Shown in pieces: positions 31,174 through 41,161 of a stretch of DNA of 49,138 bases. Made by a program: the position numbers and the translations under genes. The stretch lies in NCBI GenBank assembly GCA_009928435.1, contig JAABNQ010000021.1, positions 1 to 49,138 of the forward strand, in the 5' to 3' direction. Within the stretch, counting starts at the first letter, position 1. Every line of letters starts with the position of its first letter. Under the pieces are notes generated by a model that searched no databases, was not told the DNA's origin, and worked only from the letters and a program-made list of their open reading frames with translations. Source of the stretch: Bacillus sp. HF117_J1_D. GTDB lineage: Bacteria; Bacillota; Bacilli; Bacillales; Bacillaceae_C.

Positions 31174-31619
31174 AAGTCATTTTCTTAAAAGATGTAAAAG
31201 GGAGAGGTAAAAAAGGGGAAGTGAAGGATGTTGCTGTTGGTTATGCGCAAAACTTCCTTTTAAAACAAGGGTTGGCAGTTGAGGCAACACCTGGAAATTT
31301 GGCCAATCTTAAAAATCAGCAAAAGAAAGAGCAGAAATTGGAAGAACAAGCTCTTCAGGACGCTAAAGACCTTAAAGAGAAAATGGAGAAGCTTACGGTT
31401 GAAATTAAAGCAAAATCCGGTGAAGGCGGACGACTATTCGGCTCCATTACCAACAAGCAAGTGGCAGATGAACTGAAAAAGACGCATGACATCAAAGTGG
31501 ACCGCAGAAAAATAGAAATGGATCAGCCGATCCGGACTCTTGGCGTTACGAAGGTTCCAGTTAAACTTCATCATGAAGTGACAGCGACTCTGAATGTTCA
31601 TGTAGTGGAACAAAAATAA
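31170..31619 (+). CDS. rplI: 50S ribosomal protein L9
   Basis: 149 aa, [36 protein letters not shown]..., long connecting helix rich in K/E, then the C-terminal RNA-binding domain. GTG start overlaps the gdpP stop (GTGA). Confidence 0.98.
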   Translation: MKVIFLKDVKGRGKKGEVKDVAVGYAQNFLLKQGLAVEATPGNLANLKNQQKKEQKLEEQALQDAKDLKEKMEKLTVEIKAKSGEGGRLFGSITNKQVADELKKTHDIKVDRRKIEMDQPIRTLGVTKVPVKLHHEVTATLNVHVVEQK

Positions 31620-31663
31620 TGTACGTCTCATTGATCAATTCATGATAGAATAGAATAAACGAT

Positions 31664-31700
31664 AAAAATGTGATCTGGTTACTTCGGGTCACATTTTTTT
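31664..31700 (+). terminator. rplI terminator
   Basis: AAAAATGTGA (31664-31673) / TCACATTTTT (31689-31698) followed by more T. Confidence 0.9.
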
Positions 31701-31930
31701 ACTGATGACAAAAACACATAAAGTTTCATCCCAGATACTGAGAATATACATGGTTTGCAAAAAAGATGATGTTCCTGAATCATAGCTTTTTCGAGAACCT
31801 TGTCGCATCGTTTCAGAAGCTGGTCCATGAAGCATTCCTTGAATCAGGAGCTTGATTGGAGAATTGGCATCTTTCTTGCGCTTTTCTTATTGGATGGATG
31901 TGGTTGAAAAAAAGGGAGGTGACCTGTACA
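31701..31930 (+). other. Non-coding region and leader of dnaB
   Basis: Contains imperfect inverted arms CCTGAATCA (about 31773) and TTGAATCAGG (about 31838), which could fold a leader hairpin. A frame open from 31856 reads into the helicase, but its N-terminus does not match the family; it is not used. Confidence 0.35.
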
Positions 31931-33295
31931 TTGAATGAATTGATGATTGACCGTACGCCGCCGCAGAATATAGAAGCTGAACAGGCGGTAATCGGAGCGA
32001 TTTTTCTGGATCCTGCGGCTATCGTATTGGCATCTGAGATTTTGCTGCCGGAAGATTTTTACCGCAGTGCCCATCAGAAAATATTTGAAGTCATGATCCA
32101 TTTAAATGAAACAGGACATGCCGTTGATTTGGTTACCGTTACGGAACAACTGGCCGCCTCAAAATTGCTGGAGGATGTTGGGGGAATCTCTTATTTGAGT
32201 GAGATTTCTGTATCTGTCCCGACAGCAGCCAATGTTGGCTATTATGCTAGAATCGTAGAGGAGAAGGCACTATTGCGCCGCCTGATCCGAACGGCTACAG
32301 ATATTGCGACAGAAGGCTATGCACGTGAAGATGAAGTGGAAGCACTTCTTGATGAAGCTGAAAAAAGTATCATGGAAGTTGCTCAACGCAAAAATTCAGG
32401 GGCCTTTCAAGATATTAAAGATGTCCTCGTCCGAACATATGACAATATTGAACTGCTTCATAACCGAAAAGGGGATGTGACGGGGATCCCAACAGGATTC
32501 TCGGAATTAGACCGGATGACAGCTGGATTCCAACGCAATGATTTGATCATCGTTGCAGCACGTCCATCTGTGGGGAAAACAGCCTTTGCTTTGAATATTG
32601 CTCAAAATGTTGGAACGAAAACAGATGAAAATGTAGCGATTTTTAGCTTGGAGATGGGGGCAGAGCAGCTAGTGATGAGAATGCTCTGTGCGGAAGGGAA
32701 TATTGATGCTCAGAATTTAAGGACAGGTTCTCTGACTGATGAGGATTGGCGAAAATTGACGATGGCAATGGGAAGCTTATCCAACTCTGGTATTTATATT
32801 GATGATACACCAGGAATTCGGGTCAGTGAAATCCGTTCAAAATGTCGGAGATTGAAACAAGAAAGCGGACTAGGGATGATCTTGATCGACTATTTGCAAT
32901 TGATCCAAGGGAGCGGCCGTTCAAAGGAAAACCGGCAGCAGGAAGTATCAGAAATCTCCCGTTCACTCAAGGCACTTGCACGTGAATTGGAAGTCCCAGT
33001 CATAGCTTTATCACAGCTATCCCGGGGAGTCGAGCAGCGTCAGGATAAACGGCCAATGATGTCCGATATCCGGGAATCTGGATCCATTGAGCAGGATGCG
33101 GATATCGTTGCATTCCTTTATCGTGATGATTATTATGACAAGGAAACGGAAAATAAAAATATCATTGAAATCATTATCGCTAAACAGAGGAATGGTCCGA
33201 CAGGAACCGTATCACTGGCGTTTGTAAAAGAATATAATAAATTCGTCAACTTGGAACGAAGGTTTGATGAAGCGGATGCTCCGCCTGGAGCATAG
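31931..33295 (+). CDS. dnaB: Replicative DNA helicase DnaB (DnaC in B. subtilis naming)
   Basis: 454 aa with the TTG start at 31931, identical in length to the B. subtilis protein. N-terminal DnaG-interacting domain (RTPPQNIEAEQAVIGAIFLDP), linker, and RecA-like motor with Walker A ARPSVGKTAFALNIA, Walker B MILIDYLQLI and ALSQLSRGVE. GGGAGGTGA lies about 10 nt upstream. The hexamer drives the replication fork 5'->3'. In B. subtilis purA follows; here it does not. Confidence 0.97.
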   Translation: MNELMIDRTPPQNIEAEQAVIGAIFLDPAAIVLASEILLPEDFYRSAHQKIFEVMIHLNETGHAVDLVTVTEQLAASKLLEDVGGISYLSEISVSVPTAANVGYYARIVEEKALLRRLIRTATDIATEGYAREDEVEALLDEAEKSIMEVAQRKNSGAFQDIKDVLVRTYDNIELLHNRKGDVTGIPTGFSELDRMTAGFQRNDLIIVAARPSVGKTAFALNIAQNVGTKTDENVAIFSLEMGAEQLVMRMLCAEGNIDAQNLRTGSLTDEDWRKLTMAMGSLSNSGIYIDDTPGIRVSEIRSKCRRLKQESGLGMILIDYLQLIQGSGRSKENRQQEVSEISRSLKALARELEVPVIALSQLSRGVEQRQDKRPMMSDIRESGSIEQDADIVAFLYRDDYYDKETENKNIIEIIIAKQRNGPTGTVSLAFVKEYNKFVNLERRFDEADAPPGA

Positions 33296-33303
33296 TTGTA
33301 GAG

Positions 33304-33329
33304 CACCTCTTGAATAGGGGTGTTTTTTT
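33304..33329 (+). terminator. dnaB terminator
   Basis: CACCTC (33304-33309) / GGGGTG (33317-33322) followed by seven T, 9 bp after the stop. Confidence 0.85.
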
Positions 33330-33595
33330 AACCCGTCTTTTAAGGCGATTTTTTATTCTTATTGAAAAAATTTGTGAACTTTAAGCCAAATGGAACTTTC
33401 AATTGTCTAATAGATAGGGAAAACAAGGAAAGAAATTTATGATGAAGGAAATAATAAATGGCAGGAATATTATCATAAACAATAAAGGTTTGCATAGACT
33501 ATTTTAAACAGAAAAGACAACCCGCTCAAATTGTAAACATTATGTGACAATCTTAAGAAACTAGTTTTTTTCTTGTAAAATCGTGTCTGCATTTG

Positions 33596-33688
33596 TTGCA
33601 CACTCAAAAATCCTGTGATAATATACGATTTATTACATCATCCATCAAAAAGCATTGCGATGACATTGACTCTCGCAGTGCTTTTTCT
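33596..33688 (+). ncRNA. Promoter immediately followed by a terminator: possible short RNA
   Basis: -35 TTGCAC (33596-33601), 17-bp spacer, -10 TAATAT (33619-33624) preceded by TGTGA, then a terminator AAAAAGCATTGCGA (33647-33660) / TCGCAGTGCTTTTT (33673-33686). The predicted transcript is about 55 nt. It lies in the 655-bp space between dnaB and walR where purA is found in B. subtilis. No tRNA or ORF is recognised in the gap. Confidence 0.35.
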
Positions 33689-33816
33689 ATTATCTAGGGA
33701 ATGACTGGAAAATAACAATTCCTTTTTGCAGTGTCCGGAATTCGCAATGGCAAAACGCCATACGGGGCTGTCCTGATTGAGTTATCGGCGGCAAATGATT
33801 GATTTGAAACCTTTAT

Positions 33817-33867
33817 AGGAGTGGTCCCAACGGGCTCTTGCCCATTTGGACTAGTCCTTTTTTTATG
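33817..33867 (+). terminator. Long hairpin with T-run just before walR
   Basis: Outer arms AGGAGTGGTCC (33817-33827) / GGACTAGTCCT, inner GGGC / GCCC with a TCTT loop, followed by seven T. It would terminate an upstream transcript, yet its right half also forms the -35 and spacer of the walR promoter. Confidence 0.6.
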
Positions 33868-33874
33868 ATAAAAT
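33846..33874 (+). promoter_or_regulatory. walR operon promoter
   Basis: -35 TTGGAC (33846-33851), 17-bp spacer, -10 TAAAAT (33869-33874); about 75 bp of leader precedes walR. Confidence 0.65.
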
Positions 33875-33950
33875 AGTTAGATTAAGAGACAAAAACAATT
33901 TCGTATAACATATATGATCAATATTTGTTGATGGGAGGAGAAAGGGCACT

Positions 33951-34658
33951 GTGGAGAAGAAAATTTTAGTAGTTGACGACGAGAAGCCAATTGCCGATAT
34001 CCTGCAGTTTAACTTAAAGAAAGAGGGATTTACGGTACAATGTGCCTATGATGGCGAAGAAGCGCTTGAACTCGTTGAAGAAATGCAGCCAGATATGGTT
34101 TTGCTGGATATCATGCTTCCAAGCCGTGATGGGATGGAAGTGTGCAGGGAAATCCGAAAGAAATATGAAATGCCGATTATTATGCTGACTGCCAAGGATT
34201 CAGAAATTGATAAGGTTCTTGGACTTGAGCTTGGCGCAGATGATTATGTAACAAAGCCTTTCAGTACGCGGGAGTTGATTGCGCGGGTGAAGGCGAACTT
34301 ACGCCGCCATGCACATATCGCTGACCAACTGACAGAAGACGAGAACGATGAAATTACGATTGGTTCACTGACTATTCATCCAAATGCCTATGTTGTATCC
34401 AAAAATGGAGAAACCATCGAATTGACACACCGTGAATTTGAGCTTCTTCATTATCTAGCAAAGCATAGCGGACAAGTAATGACCCGTGAGCATTTGCTGC
34501 AAACGGTATGGGGCTATGATTATTTTGGAGACGTCAGGACAGTAGATGTCACGGTAAGGCGCCTCAGGGAAAAAATAGAAGACAATCCAAGCCATCCTAC
34601 GTGGATTGTGACGAGAAGAGGAGTAGGCTACTATTTACGCGTACCTGAACAGGAGTAG
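33951..34658 (+). CDS. walR: Cell-wall response regulator WalR (YycF)
   Basis: 235-aa OmpR-type regulator. Receiver domain with acidic pocket VVDDEKP and phospho-acceptor Asp53 ([13 protein letters not shown]), switch Thr in [10 protein letters not shown] in VTKPFS; winged-helix DNA-binding domain with [19 protein letters not shown] and [13 protein letters not shown]. It controls autolysins and cell-wall metabolism and is essential in most Firmicutes. GTG start behind GGGAGGAG. Confidence 0.98.
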   Translation: MEKKILVVDDEKPIADILQFNLKKEGFTVQCAYDGEEALELVEEMQPDMVLLDIMLPSRDGMEVCREIRKKYEMPIIMLTAKDSEIDKVLGLELGADDYVTKPFSTRELIARVKANLRRHAHIADQLTEDENDEITIGSLTIHPNAYVVSKNGETIELTHREFELLHYLAKHSGQVMTREHLLQTVWGYDYFGDVRTVDVTVRRLREKIEDNPSHPTWIVTRRGVGYYLRVPEQE

Positions 34659-34664
34659 TCCCAT

Positions 34665-36491
34665 ATGGAAAAAGTAGGTTTTTTTCGATCTGTACATGTT
34701 AAGTTTGTAACAATTTACTTATTGCTTATTTTGATTGCCATGCAGATCATCGGTGTTTACTTTATTAATAAGCTCGAGGATCAATTGGTCCATAACTTCC
34801 AGCAATCTATTGAAGGAAGATTGCCTTTGCTGGAATACAGTCTTGTCGAGGAAATGATGAAGGATCGTACGGATGAAAGCATCCCTCCGCTCGAAGAAGA
34901 AGTGGGAAAGCTCCTCGCTGACTTTTCAGCTCAGGATATTTCAGAGGTTCGAGTTATTAATAACAGAAGTTTGATCATCGGGACCTCGGAACGGAACAAT
35001 CAAAGCATTGTCGGCCAGAAAACAACCGACGTCATGGTAAAAAGAATTTTGGCTGGCGGGGAAAAAGAAGATAAAATTTTTATAGATGAACAGTCCGGGA
35101 ACCGTGTCTGGATTTTGGCGACACCTATTAAAATCGGTGGGGAAGTGGCGGGCTCCATCTACCTTGTCGCAAAAATAGAAACGGTCTTTGACCAATTGGA
35201 AGAAATTAACCAAATCTTTTTATCTGCCACTTTGATTGCCATGCTCATTACTGCAGTACTGGGTATCCTTGTGGCAAGAGCGATTACAAGGCCGATCTCT
35301 GACATGAAGAGGCAAGCAGTAGCCATGGCAAAGGGGAATTTTTCACGGAAAGTCCGTGTTTATGGTGATGATGAAATTGGGCAGCTTGCTATTTCATTCA
35401 ACCACTTGACTCGAAAGCTGCAGGAAGCGCAGGCTATGACCGAAGGAGAACGCCGAAAGCTTTCCTCGGTTCTTTCCAATATGACGGACGGCGTCGTTGC
35501 GACAGATAGGAAGGGACGAGTCATATTAATCAATGAGCGTGCTTCCCAAATGCTGAATGTTTCACGTGAAACAATGATCTCCCAGCCAGTAACGGAGCTG
35601 CTCCTTTTGGATGATCAATACAGCTTTGAAGATCTTTTGGATCAGCAGGAACCCATTGTACTTGACTATAGTACGGATGAATCTCCCTTTATTTTACGGG
35701 CTAATTTTTCCGTTATTCAAAGGGACACAGGCTTTGTAAACGGGCTGATTGTTGTTCTCCATGATGTGACGGAAGAGGAGAAAATTGAAGCGGAACGTAG
35801 AGAATTTGTGGCAAATGTTTCACATGAGCTTAGAACTCCGCTCACTACGATGCGCAGTTACCTTGAAGCGCTCACTGATGGAGCCATACATGATAGAGAG
35901 CTGGCTCCGCGTTTCTTAGATGTAACACAGAATGAAACGGAACGGATGATCCGCCTCGTAAACGATCTATTGAAACTGTCAAAAATGGACAGCAAGGATT
36001 ATGAGATCAATCCAACATGGGTAGATTTTGTATCATTTTTCAATCATATCATTGACCGCTTTGAGATGACGAAAGAGCGCCACATAACTTTCAAACGAAT
36101 GCTGCCTGACAAAGCGATGTTTATCAAAGTTGATGAAGATAAGCTGACGCAGGTTATTGACAATATCATTTCAAATGCACTGAAGTATTCTCCGGAAGGT
36201 GGACAGGTGACATTCAGGCTTAAGGTGCTGGATGAGCAGATTCAAATCAGCATTAGCGACCAAGGCTTGGGTATTCCGAAGGAGAATTTGGAAAAGGTGT
36301 TTGAGCGTTTCTACAGGGTGGATAAGGCACGGACAAGACGTCTCGGAGGAACAGGTCTTGGATTGGCGATTGCAAAAGAAATGATAGGGGCCCATGGCGG
36401 AGACATTTGGGCAAGGAGCGTAGAAGGAAAAGGAACGACAATCATATTTACGCTTCCTTACGATCCGGAACAAGAGGATGATTGGTCGTGA
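34665..36491 (+). CDS. walK: Cell-wall sensor kinase WalK (YycG)
   Basis: 608 aa. Membrane helices at about 10-30 and 184-204 flank an extracellular PAS-like sensor; HAMP (about 205-257), cytoplasmic PAS (about 262-370), HisKA with His387 in FVANVSHELRTPLTTMRS, and HATPase (NIISNALKYSPEGG, DQGLGIP, GGTGLGLAI). ATG start 6 bp after walR. A parS site is embedded at 35558-35573. Confidence 0.98.
   Translation: MEKVGFFRSVHVKFVTIYLLLILIAMQIIGVYFINKLEDQLVHNFQQSIEGRLPLLEYSLVEEMMKDRTDESIPPLEEEVGKLLADFSAQDISEVRVINNRSLIIGTSERNNQSIVGQKTTDVMVKRILAGGEKEDKIFIDEQSGNRVWILATPIKIGGEVAGSIYLVAKIETVFDQLEEINQIFLSATLIAMLITAVLGILVARAITRPISDMKRQAVAMAKGNFSRKVRVYGDDEIGQLAISFNHLTRKLQEAQAMTEGERRKLSSVLSNMTDGVVATDRKGRVILINERASQMLNVSRETMISQPVTELLLLDDQYSFEDLLDQQEPIVLDYSTDESPFILRANFSVIQRDTGFVNGLIVVLHDVTEEEKIEAERREFVANVSHELRTPLTTMRSYLEALTDGAIHDRELAPRFLDVTQNETERMIRLVNDLLKLSKMDSKDYEINPTWVDFVSFFNHIIDRFEMTKERHITFKRMLPDKAMFIKVDEDKLTQVIDNIISNALKYSPEGGQVTFRLKVLDEQIQISISDQGLGIPKENLEKVFERFYRVDKARTRRLGGTGLGLAIAKEMIGAHGGDIWARSVEGKGTTIIFTLPYDPEQEDDWS
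35558..35573. promoter_or_regulatory. parS site in walK
   Basis: TGTTTCACGTGAAACA, exact match to the parS consensus and a perfect palindrome, about 25 kb from oriC within the PAS-coding part of walK. Confidence 0.97.
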
Positions 36492-37816
36492 GATATGAAA
36501 CAATTAAATCAGTGCTACTTATTTTTCTTGTCCTTACCAGTGCTGTATTAACATGGACGCTATGGACTTTTCAGCCAAAGTATGAGTTCAATGATAAAAA
36601 GCTTGTTCATGAAGTCTCCAAAATATCGGATCCAAAGGATGTAGGAGAGATCGTCAGGCCGGTTAAGCTCTTGCTTCATATGGACAATGAGCACTTCGGT
36701 ATAGTAGACGAAAAGAAAATCGGTGAGACATTACAGGTGCTCAGTAGTTGGAGCTTTTATGACCTTGGGGATGCAAGGTCTTATTCACAGGATCAGATCA
36801 GATCTTTAGCTCAAAGAAATAACACTCTAGAACTTATCTTCCCTGATCTCGTTCCTTTTGATTTATATAAAGGGATCTTTAGCTTTGAGTCGGAAAGTTT
36901 ACCGAGAGGATCATTTGATCGTTTAGTTATTCATTGGGAGGACGGTTCCGGGGAAGACGGGACAGGTTTTTTTATCTCAAACAAAGAAGGAAACGTCTAT
37001 GAAAGCCACGTCAATTATGAACACATCCAAGCTCTTTTAAACCACTTGGATAAACAGAAAAGTCAATTTCCTGAATTCAAAGCATATGAGCTGCCGGATG
37101 GCAGGGTAAAGTATCTTCCTGCGAAAGAAACAGTGATGTACAGATATCACTATTATGCTGATTACGTCGATCCTACGGAGTTTAAGGATGCACTATTTAA
37201 GGATCCTAGTTTGGTAAGAAAAATCAGAGAGGATTCAACCGGTGAAAAGTTAACTGACCCGACCAGCATGATGAATGTGGATAAAGCGACTAGCATGATC
37301 TCTTATGTAAATCCAAGCCAGGCAACAGATGAGACTACTAGCCAGGATAGCATGGACCTTCTTAAGAAAAGTATCGAATTTATCAACGAGCATGCGGGCT
37401 GGACGGACAATTATAAATATTTTAGTATGGACCCAACCACTCAGAAGACGACTTTCCAACTGTTTCTGAAAGGTTATCCGGTATTTAATACTGAAGGTAT
37501 GTCTGAAATCAAGCTATATTGGGGAAAGGAAGAGGTTTACCAGTACCGCAGACCATACTTTAGCCTTGATATTCCATTGCCTAATCCTGATAAGGTTTAT
37601 TTGGCTTCAGGGGAAGAAGTAATGGATACCTTACTTGCGGATCCGAACATAGACATCGATAAGCTTCATGAGCTAATCCTGGGGTATAGAATATACAAGA
37701 ATCCGGAGAATTCGAAAGTGATTATTCTAGAACCTTCTTGGTACTATTTATACAAGGATACTTGGGAAAGGTTTGAAGTGAAGGAAGTGAGGGGGAATCT
37801 AAGTGGATTGGGGTAG
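36488..37816 (+). CDS. walH: WalK regulatory protein WalH (YycH)
   Basis: 442 aa; one N-terminal membrane helix (SVLLIFLVLTSAVLTWTLW) and a large extracytoplasmic domain. With WalI it modulates WalK by transmembrane contacts. GTG at 36488 overlaps the walK stop (GTGA); a TTG 6 bp upstream is possible but is only 4 nt from the SD. Confidence 0.94.
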   Translation: MRYETIKSVLLIFLVLTSAVLTWTLWTFQPKYEFNDKKLVHEVSKISDPKDVGEIVRPVKLLLHMDNEHFGIVDEKKIGETLQVLSSWSFYDLGDARSYSQDQIRSLAQRNNTLELIFPDLVPFDLYKGIFSFESESLPRGSFDRLVIHWEDGSGEDGTGFFISNKEGNVYESHVNYEHIQALLNHLDKQKSQFPEFKAYELPDGRVKYLPAKETVMYRYHYYADYVDPTEFKDALFKDPSLVRKIREDSTGEKLTDPTSMMNVDKATSMISYVNPSQATDETTSQDSMDLLKKSIEFINEHAGWTDNYKYFSMDPTTQKTTFQLFLKGYPVFNTEGMSEIKLYWGKEEVYQYRRPYFSLDIPLPNPDKVYLASGEEVMDTLLADPNIDIDKLHELILGYRIYKNPENSKVIILEPSWYYLYKDTWERFEVKEVRGNLSGLG

Positions 37817-38615
37817 ACTGAAGGCCATTTTCATTATCGCATTCTTAATCCTTGATATTTTCCTTCTGACTCAATTGATGAATAAACAAAAGGATAACAA
37901 GCTCGAAGTGAGGACAGATGTCTCTTTGGAAGAAAATCTGCACAACGACGGCATTGATTACAGCGTCATCCCGAAAAATCCAATCAGGGATCAATATATT
38001 AGTGCCAACACAAAGGTTTTTAATGAAAAAGAGATTGAAAAGCTGAAAGACCAGTCTATCACCATTGTAGATGGATCCATTATTTATTCTAAACTGGCTA
38101 ATCCCGTCAAGGTATCGGATAAGATTAATGCTCAAGAGATGGAACAGTATGTGCGAAACAATGTTCTATACGGAGACCAATATGGTTTCGGTCATTATGA
38201 CAAAAAAGCTGGGACCATTACTTTTTACCAAAAACATCAGGAGAAATTGCTATTTAAAAATAGAAGTGCACATCTTGTTTTTAATGTAGATAAAGATAAT
38301 GAAGTCTATTCGTATGAACAGACAATGCTTGAAGAGATTGAGCCAATCAGTGAAAAAGAAGAGGTATTACCAGCCATTCGCGCAGTGGAGGCCATTTACC
38401 GGAATAAGCTGCTGAAGCAAGACAGCAAAATTGTCCGGGCGGAGCTTGGCTATTACACGGTTGTTAATATGGAAGCCTCTCAGGTATTGACACCCACTTG
38501 GCATGTGGTTGCCGAACATGAAGGTGAGAAAGAGTCAATGCTTGTGAATGCATTTGAAGGCCAAATTATTCAGGAAAATACGGGAAGTGGGAAATCGGTA
38601 TTGGAGGTAAGATGA
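37803..38615 (+). CDS. walI: WalK regulatory protein WalI (YycI)
   Basis: 270 aa, MDWGRLKAIFIIAFLILDIFLLTQLMNKQ..., single N-terminal membrane anchor and an extracytoplasmic YycI domain structurally similar to WalH. GTG start behind GAGGGGG overlaps the walH end by 14 bp. Confidence 0.95.
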   Translation: MDWGRLKAIFIIAFLILDIFLLTQLMNKQKDNKLEVRTDVSLEENLHNDGIDYSVIPKNPIRDQYISANTKVFNEKEIEKLKDQSITIVDGSIIYSKLANPVKVSDKINAQEMEQYVRNNVLYGDQYGFGHYDKKAGTITFYQKHQEKLLFKNRSAHLVFNVDKDNEVYSYEQTMLEEIEPISEKEEVLPAIRAVEAIYRNKLLKQDSKIVRAELGYYTVVNMEASQVLTPTWHVVAEHEGEKESMLVNAFEGQIIQENTGSGKSVLEVR

Positions 38616-39410
38616 ATGTCGATGCAATTTAGCGTATTGGCAAGCGGCAGCTCGGGGAATGCCTTTTATATAGAGACAAAAGAGCATTCCTTCCTGGTAG
38701 ATGCCGGGTTAAGCTGTAAAAAAATCGGTGAGCAGATGGAGCAGATTGACCGTGATCCGTCCAAGCTAGATGCCATATTCATTACACATGAACACAGCGA
38801 CCATATTAAGGGGCTGGGGGCCATGGCGAGAAAATACAAGCTGCCCGTTTATGCAAATGAACGGACGTGGAAAGCAATGGATGGTCATGTCGGGGAAATT
38901 GCTGTTGATCAAAAATTCACTTTTGATATGGAGACGGTGAAATCCTTCGGCAATCTTGATATTGAATCGTTTGGTGTTTCGCATGATGCGGCAGAACCAA
39001 TGTTTTACATTTTCAGAAATGGAGAAAAGAAGGTAGTTTTGATTACGGATACTGGGTATGTTAGTGATCGAATGAAAGGAATGATTTCGGACGCTGACGT
39101 CTATATTTTTGAGAGTAATCATGACACGGAGATGCTGAGAATGGGGAGATACCCCTGGAATATCAAGCGGAGAATACTGAGTGATGTTGGCCATGTCTCC
39201 AATGAAGATGCGGCTCTTGCGATGAGTGATGTCATTGGTGACCGGACAAAACGGATTTATCTTGCCCATTTGAGCAAGGATAACAATATGAAAGACTTGG
39301 CAAGAATGAGCGTAACCCAGACGCTTGCTACAAGAGGAATAGAAATAGGTACCCAGTTGGATCTTTTTGATACAGATCCGTACATACCAACAGTGTTAAC
39401 TGCCGTATAG
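38616..39410 (+). CDS. walJ: Metallo-beta-lactamase fold hydrolase WalJ (YycJ)
   Basis: 264 aa; metal motif [12 protein letters not shown], further ligands in [10 protein letters not shown] and [10 protein letters not shown] 5'-3' DNA exonuclease in studied orthologs (mismatch repair in Bacillus anthracis YycJ). Starts directly after the walI stop, SD TTGGAGGT. Second in-frame ATG 6 bp later possible. Confidence 0.96.
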   Translation: MSMQFSVLASGSSGNAFYIETKEHSFLVDAGLSCKKIGEQMEQIDRDPSKLDAIFITHEHSDHIKGLGAMARKYKLPVYANERTWKAMDGHVGEIAVDQKFTFDMETVKSFGNLDIESFGVSHDAAEPMFYIFRNGEKKVVLITDTGYVSDRMKGMISDADVYIFESNHDTEMLRMGRYPWNIKRRILSDVGHVSNEDAALAMSDVIGDRTKRIYLAHLSKDNNMKDLARMSVTQTLATRGIEIGTQLDLFDTDPYIPTVLTAV

Positions 39411-39442
39411 TAATAGTAGGTTTAAGCTTTAAACAATATGGA

Positions 39443-39492
39443 AAAGAAATGAAGATAACCGGTTATTTGACTGCTTATTTTCATTTCTTTTT
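39443..39492 (+). terminator. Terminator after walJ
   Basis: AAAGAAATGAAGATAA / TTATTTTCATTTCTTT long, A/T-rich stem followed by T, ending the walRKHIJ operon. Confidence 0.8.
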
Positions 39493-39606
39493 ACATTTTT
39501 TTGAATAAGAATATTTTTATATGTGTTTTCGGGCCAAGCGGATTATAATTATCCATATAGAAGGGAAACTTATCTTCATGGATGCTAATGAAAGGAATGG
39601 TGAGCA

Positions 39607-40818
39607 GTGGGATTATACGATGATCATAGTCCGAACCGTTTCAAAAACCGAGGTGGCAGAGGAGGATTTTTTACGGGATTGATCGGCGGGCTGATCGGAG
39701 CATTGATTATTGCCATACTGGCTCCATCAATTTTTGGAATAAAAAACAATGAAAGCCTAAACGATGCAACAATCCAGCAAAATGAAGGAACTTCAACAAA
39801 AGAGCAGGTCTCCCTTGATGTGACAACGGATGTAACACAAGCCGTAGAAAAGGCTGGAAAAGGCGTTGTAGGCATTACAAATATCCAGACAGCCAATTTC
39901 TGGACAACTGGTCAGGAAGGCCAGCAAGCAGTGGGAGTCGGTTCCGGCGTTATTTATAAAAAACAAGGGGACAAGGCTTATATCGTAACAAACCATCATG
40001 TTGTGGAAGATGCTACCGAACTGGAAGTAACGCTTTCAGATGGGAAAAAAGTTCCTGGAGTGCAACGGGGAAGTGACATATGGACAGACCTAGCTGTTGT
40101 TGAAATCAGTTCCAAGGATATTGGAGATGGATTTGTGAATGAATTTGGAGACTCTGATGCTTTACATATCGGAGAGCCTGTTTTGGCGATCGGAAATCCT
40201 CTCGGTTTGGAATTCGCCGGTTCTGTAACACAGGGAATCGTTTCCGGTGTGAATCGAACTATCCCTGTTGATATTAATAGAGATGGTGTCCCAGATTGGA
40301 ATGCGGAAGTCATTCAAACTGATGCGGCTATTAACCCTGGAAACAGCGGTGGAGCCTTAGTAAATATTGCGGGGCAGGTTGTCGGCATTAACTCCATGAA
40401 AATTGCTCAAAGTACTGTTGAAGGAATCGGGTTTTCCATCCCTATCAATTATGTCATACCGATCATTGAAGACTTGGAAAAATACGGTGAAGTAAAACGT
40501 CCAGCTATGGGTGTTACGCTGCGGGATGTCGCTGAAATCTCCGCCTATCACCAAGAGCAGACATTGAAGCTTCCAAAAGACATAACATCTGGTATCATGA
40601 TCGAGAACGTACTGGCCAACTCACCAGCATCAAAAGCAGGGCTGAGAGAACTAGATGTCATTGTTGCACTGGATGGTGAGAAAGTGGAAAATGTCGTGGC
40701 GCTCCGAAAATATCTTTACAATAAGAAGAAAGTCGGGGACTCCATGAAAGTCACCTATTATCGAGGTGGTAAAAAACAAGATGCCACCGTCAATTTAACA
40801 GACGAGACAAGATTATAA
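39607..40818 (+). CDS. htrC: HtrA-like serine protease (YyxA/HtrC)
   Basis: 403 aa. Cytosolic N-terminus, one membrane helix (about 23-42, LIGGLIGALIIAILAPSIF), S1C trypsin-like domain with catalytic His in TNHHVVEDA, Asp in WTDLAVVEI, Ser in NPGNSGGALV, and a C-terminal PDZ domain (about 300-395). It degrades or refolds misfolded exported proteins. GTG start behind GGTGAGCA; separate from the wal operon by a terminator. Confidence 0.95.
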   Translation: MGLYDDHSPNRFKNRGGRGGFFTGLIGGLIGALIIAILAPSIFGIKNNESLNDATIQQNEGTSTKEQVSLDVTTDVTQAVEKAGKGVVGITNIQTANFWTTGQEGQQAVGVGSGVIYKKQGDKAYIVTNHHVVEDATELEVTLSDGKKVPGVQRGSDIWTDLAVVEISSKDIGDGFVNEFGDSDALHIGEPVLAIGNPLGLEFAGSVTQGIVSGVNRTIPVDINRDGVPDWNAEVIQTDAAINPGNSGGALVNIAGQVVGINSMKIAQSTVEGIGFSIPINYVIPIIEDLEKYGEVKRPAMGVTLRDVAEISAYHQEQTLKLPKDITSGIMIENVLANSPASKAGLRELDVIVALDGEKVENVVALRKYLYNKKKVGDSMKVTYYRGGKKQDATVNLTDETRL

Positions 40819-40823
40819 AATGG

Positions 40824-40855
40824 AAGCGGGAAGGCATAGGAGCTTTCCCGCTTTT
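40824..40855 (+). terminator. htrC terminator
   Basis: AAGCGGGAA (from 40824) / TTTCCCGCTT (to about 40853) stem followed by TT, 5 bp after the stop. Confidence 0.85.
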
Positions 40856-40987
40856 ATATTTATATATGGTAAAATGGAGTGGATAAATTTTGACAGTTGA
40901 TGGCAGAAATTGAGCGGTGAGGCTGTAATATTGAAGCAGATAGAGGCCATAAAGACTGAGGATTTTGAATAGAAAAGAGGACCAAGT

Positions 40988-41146
40988 ATGATTTATTGCT
41001 GCAAAGAACATGTTGAATTGGCGTTAGACATTATAGTAGATGAAGAGGAGACAGCACCTATATTAGAGAAATTTACGGTAGAAAATGAGTTACCCACATC
41101 CTGTAAATATTGCAATAATCCGGCAGAATATATAGTGGGGAACTAA
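40988..41146 (+). CDS. CxxH/CxxC-motif small protein
   Basis: 52-aa protein MIYCCKEHVELALD... with C-C-K-E-H near the N-terminus and CKYCN near the C-terminus, a CxxH/CxxC pair expected to bind one metal. It was found by direct translation. The family sits just before rlmH in Bacillales. ATG behind AGAGGACC. No function is known. Confidence 0.8.
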   Translation: MIYCCKEHVELALDIIVDEEETAPILEKFTVENELPTSCKYCNNPAEYIVGN

Positions 41147-41161
41147 TATTCCCACACTAAA

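Noticed and set aside
31856-33295. Longer N-terminus of the replicative helicase
   Set aside because: The extra residues are not family-like; the TTG at 31931 gives exactly the usual length and has an SD upstream.
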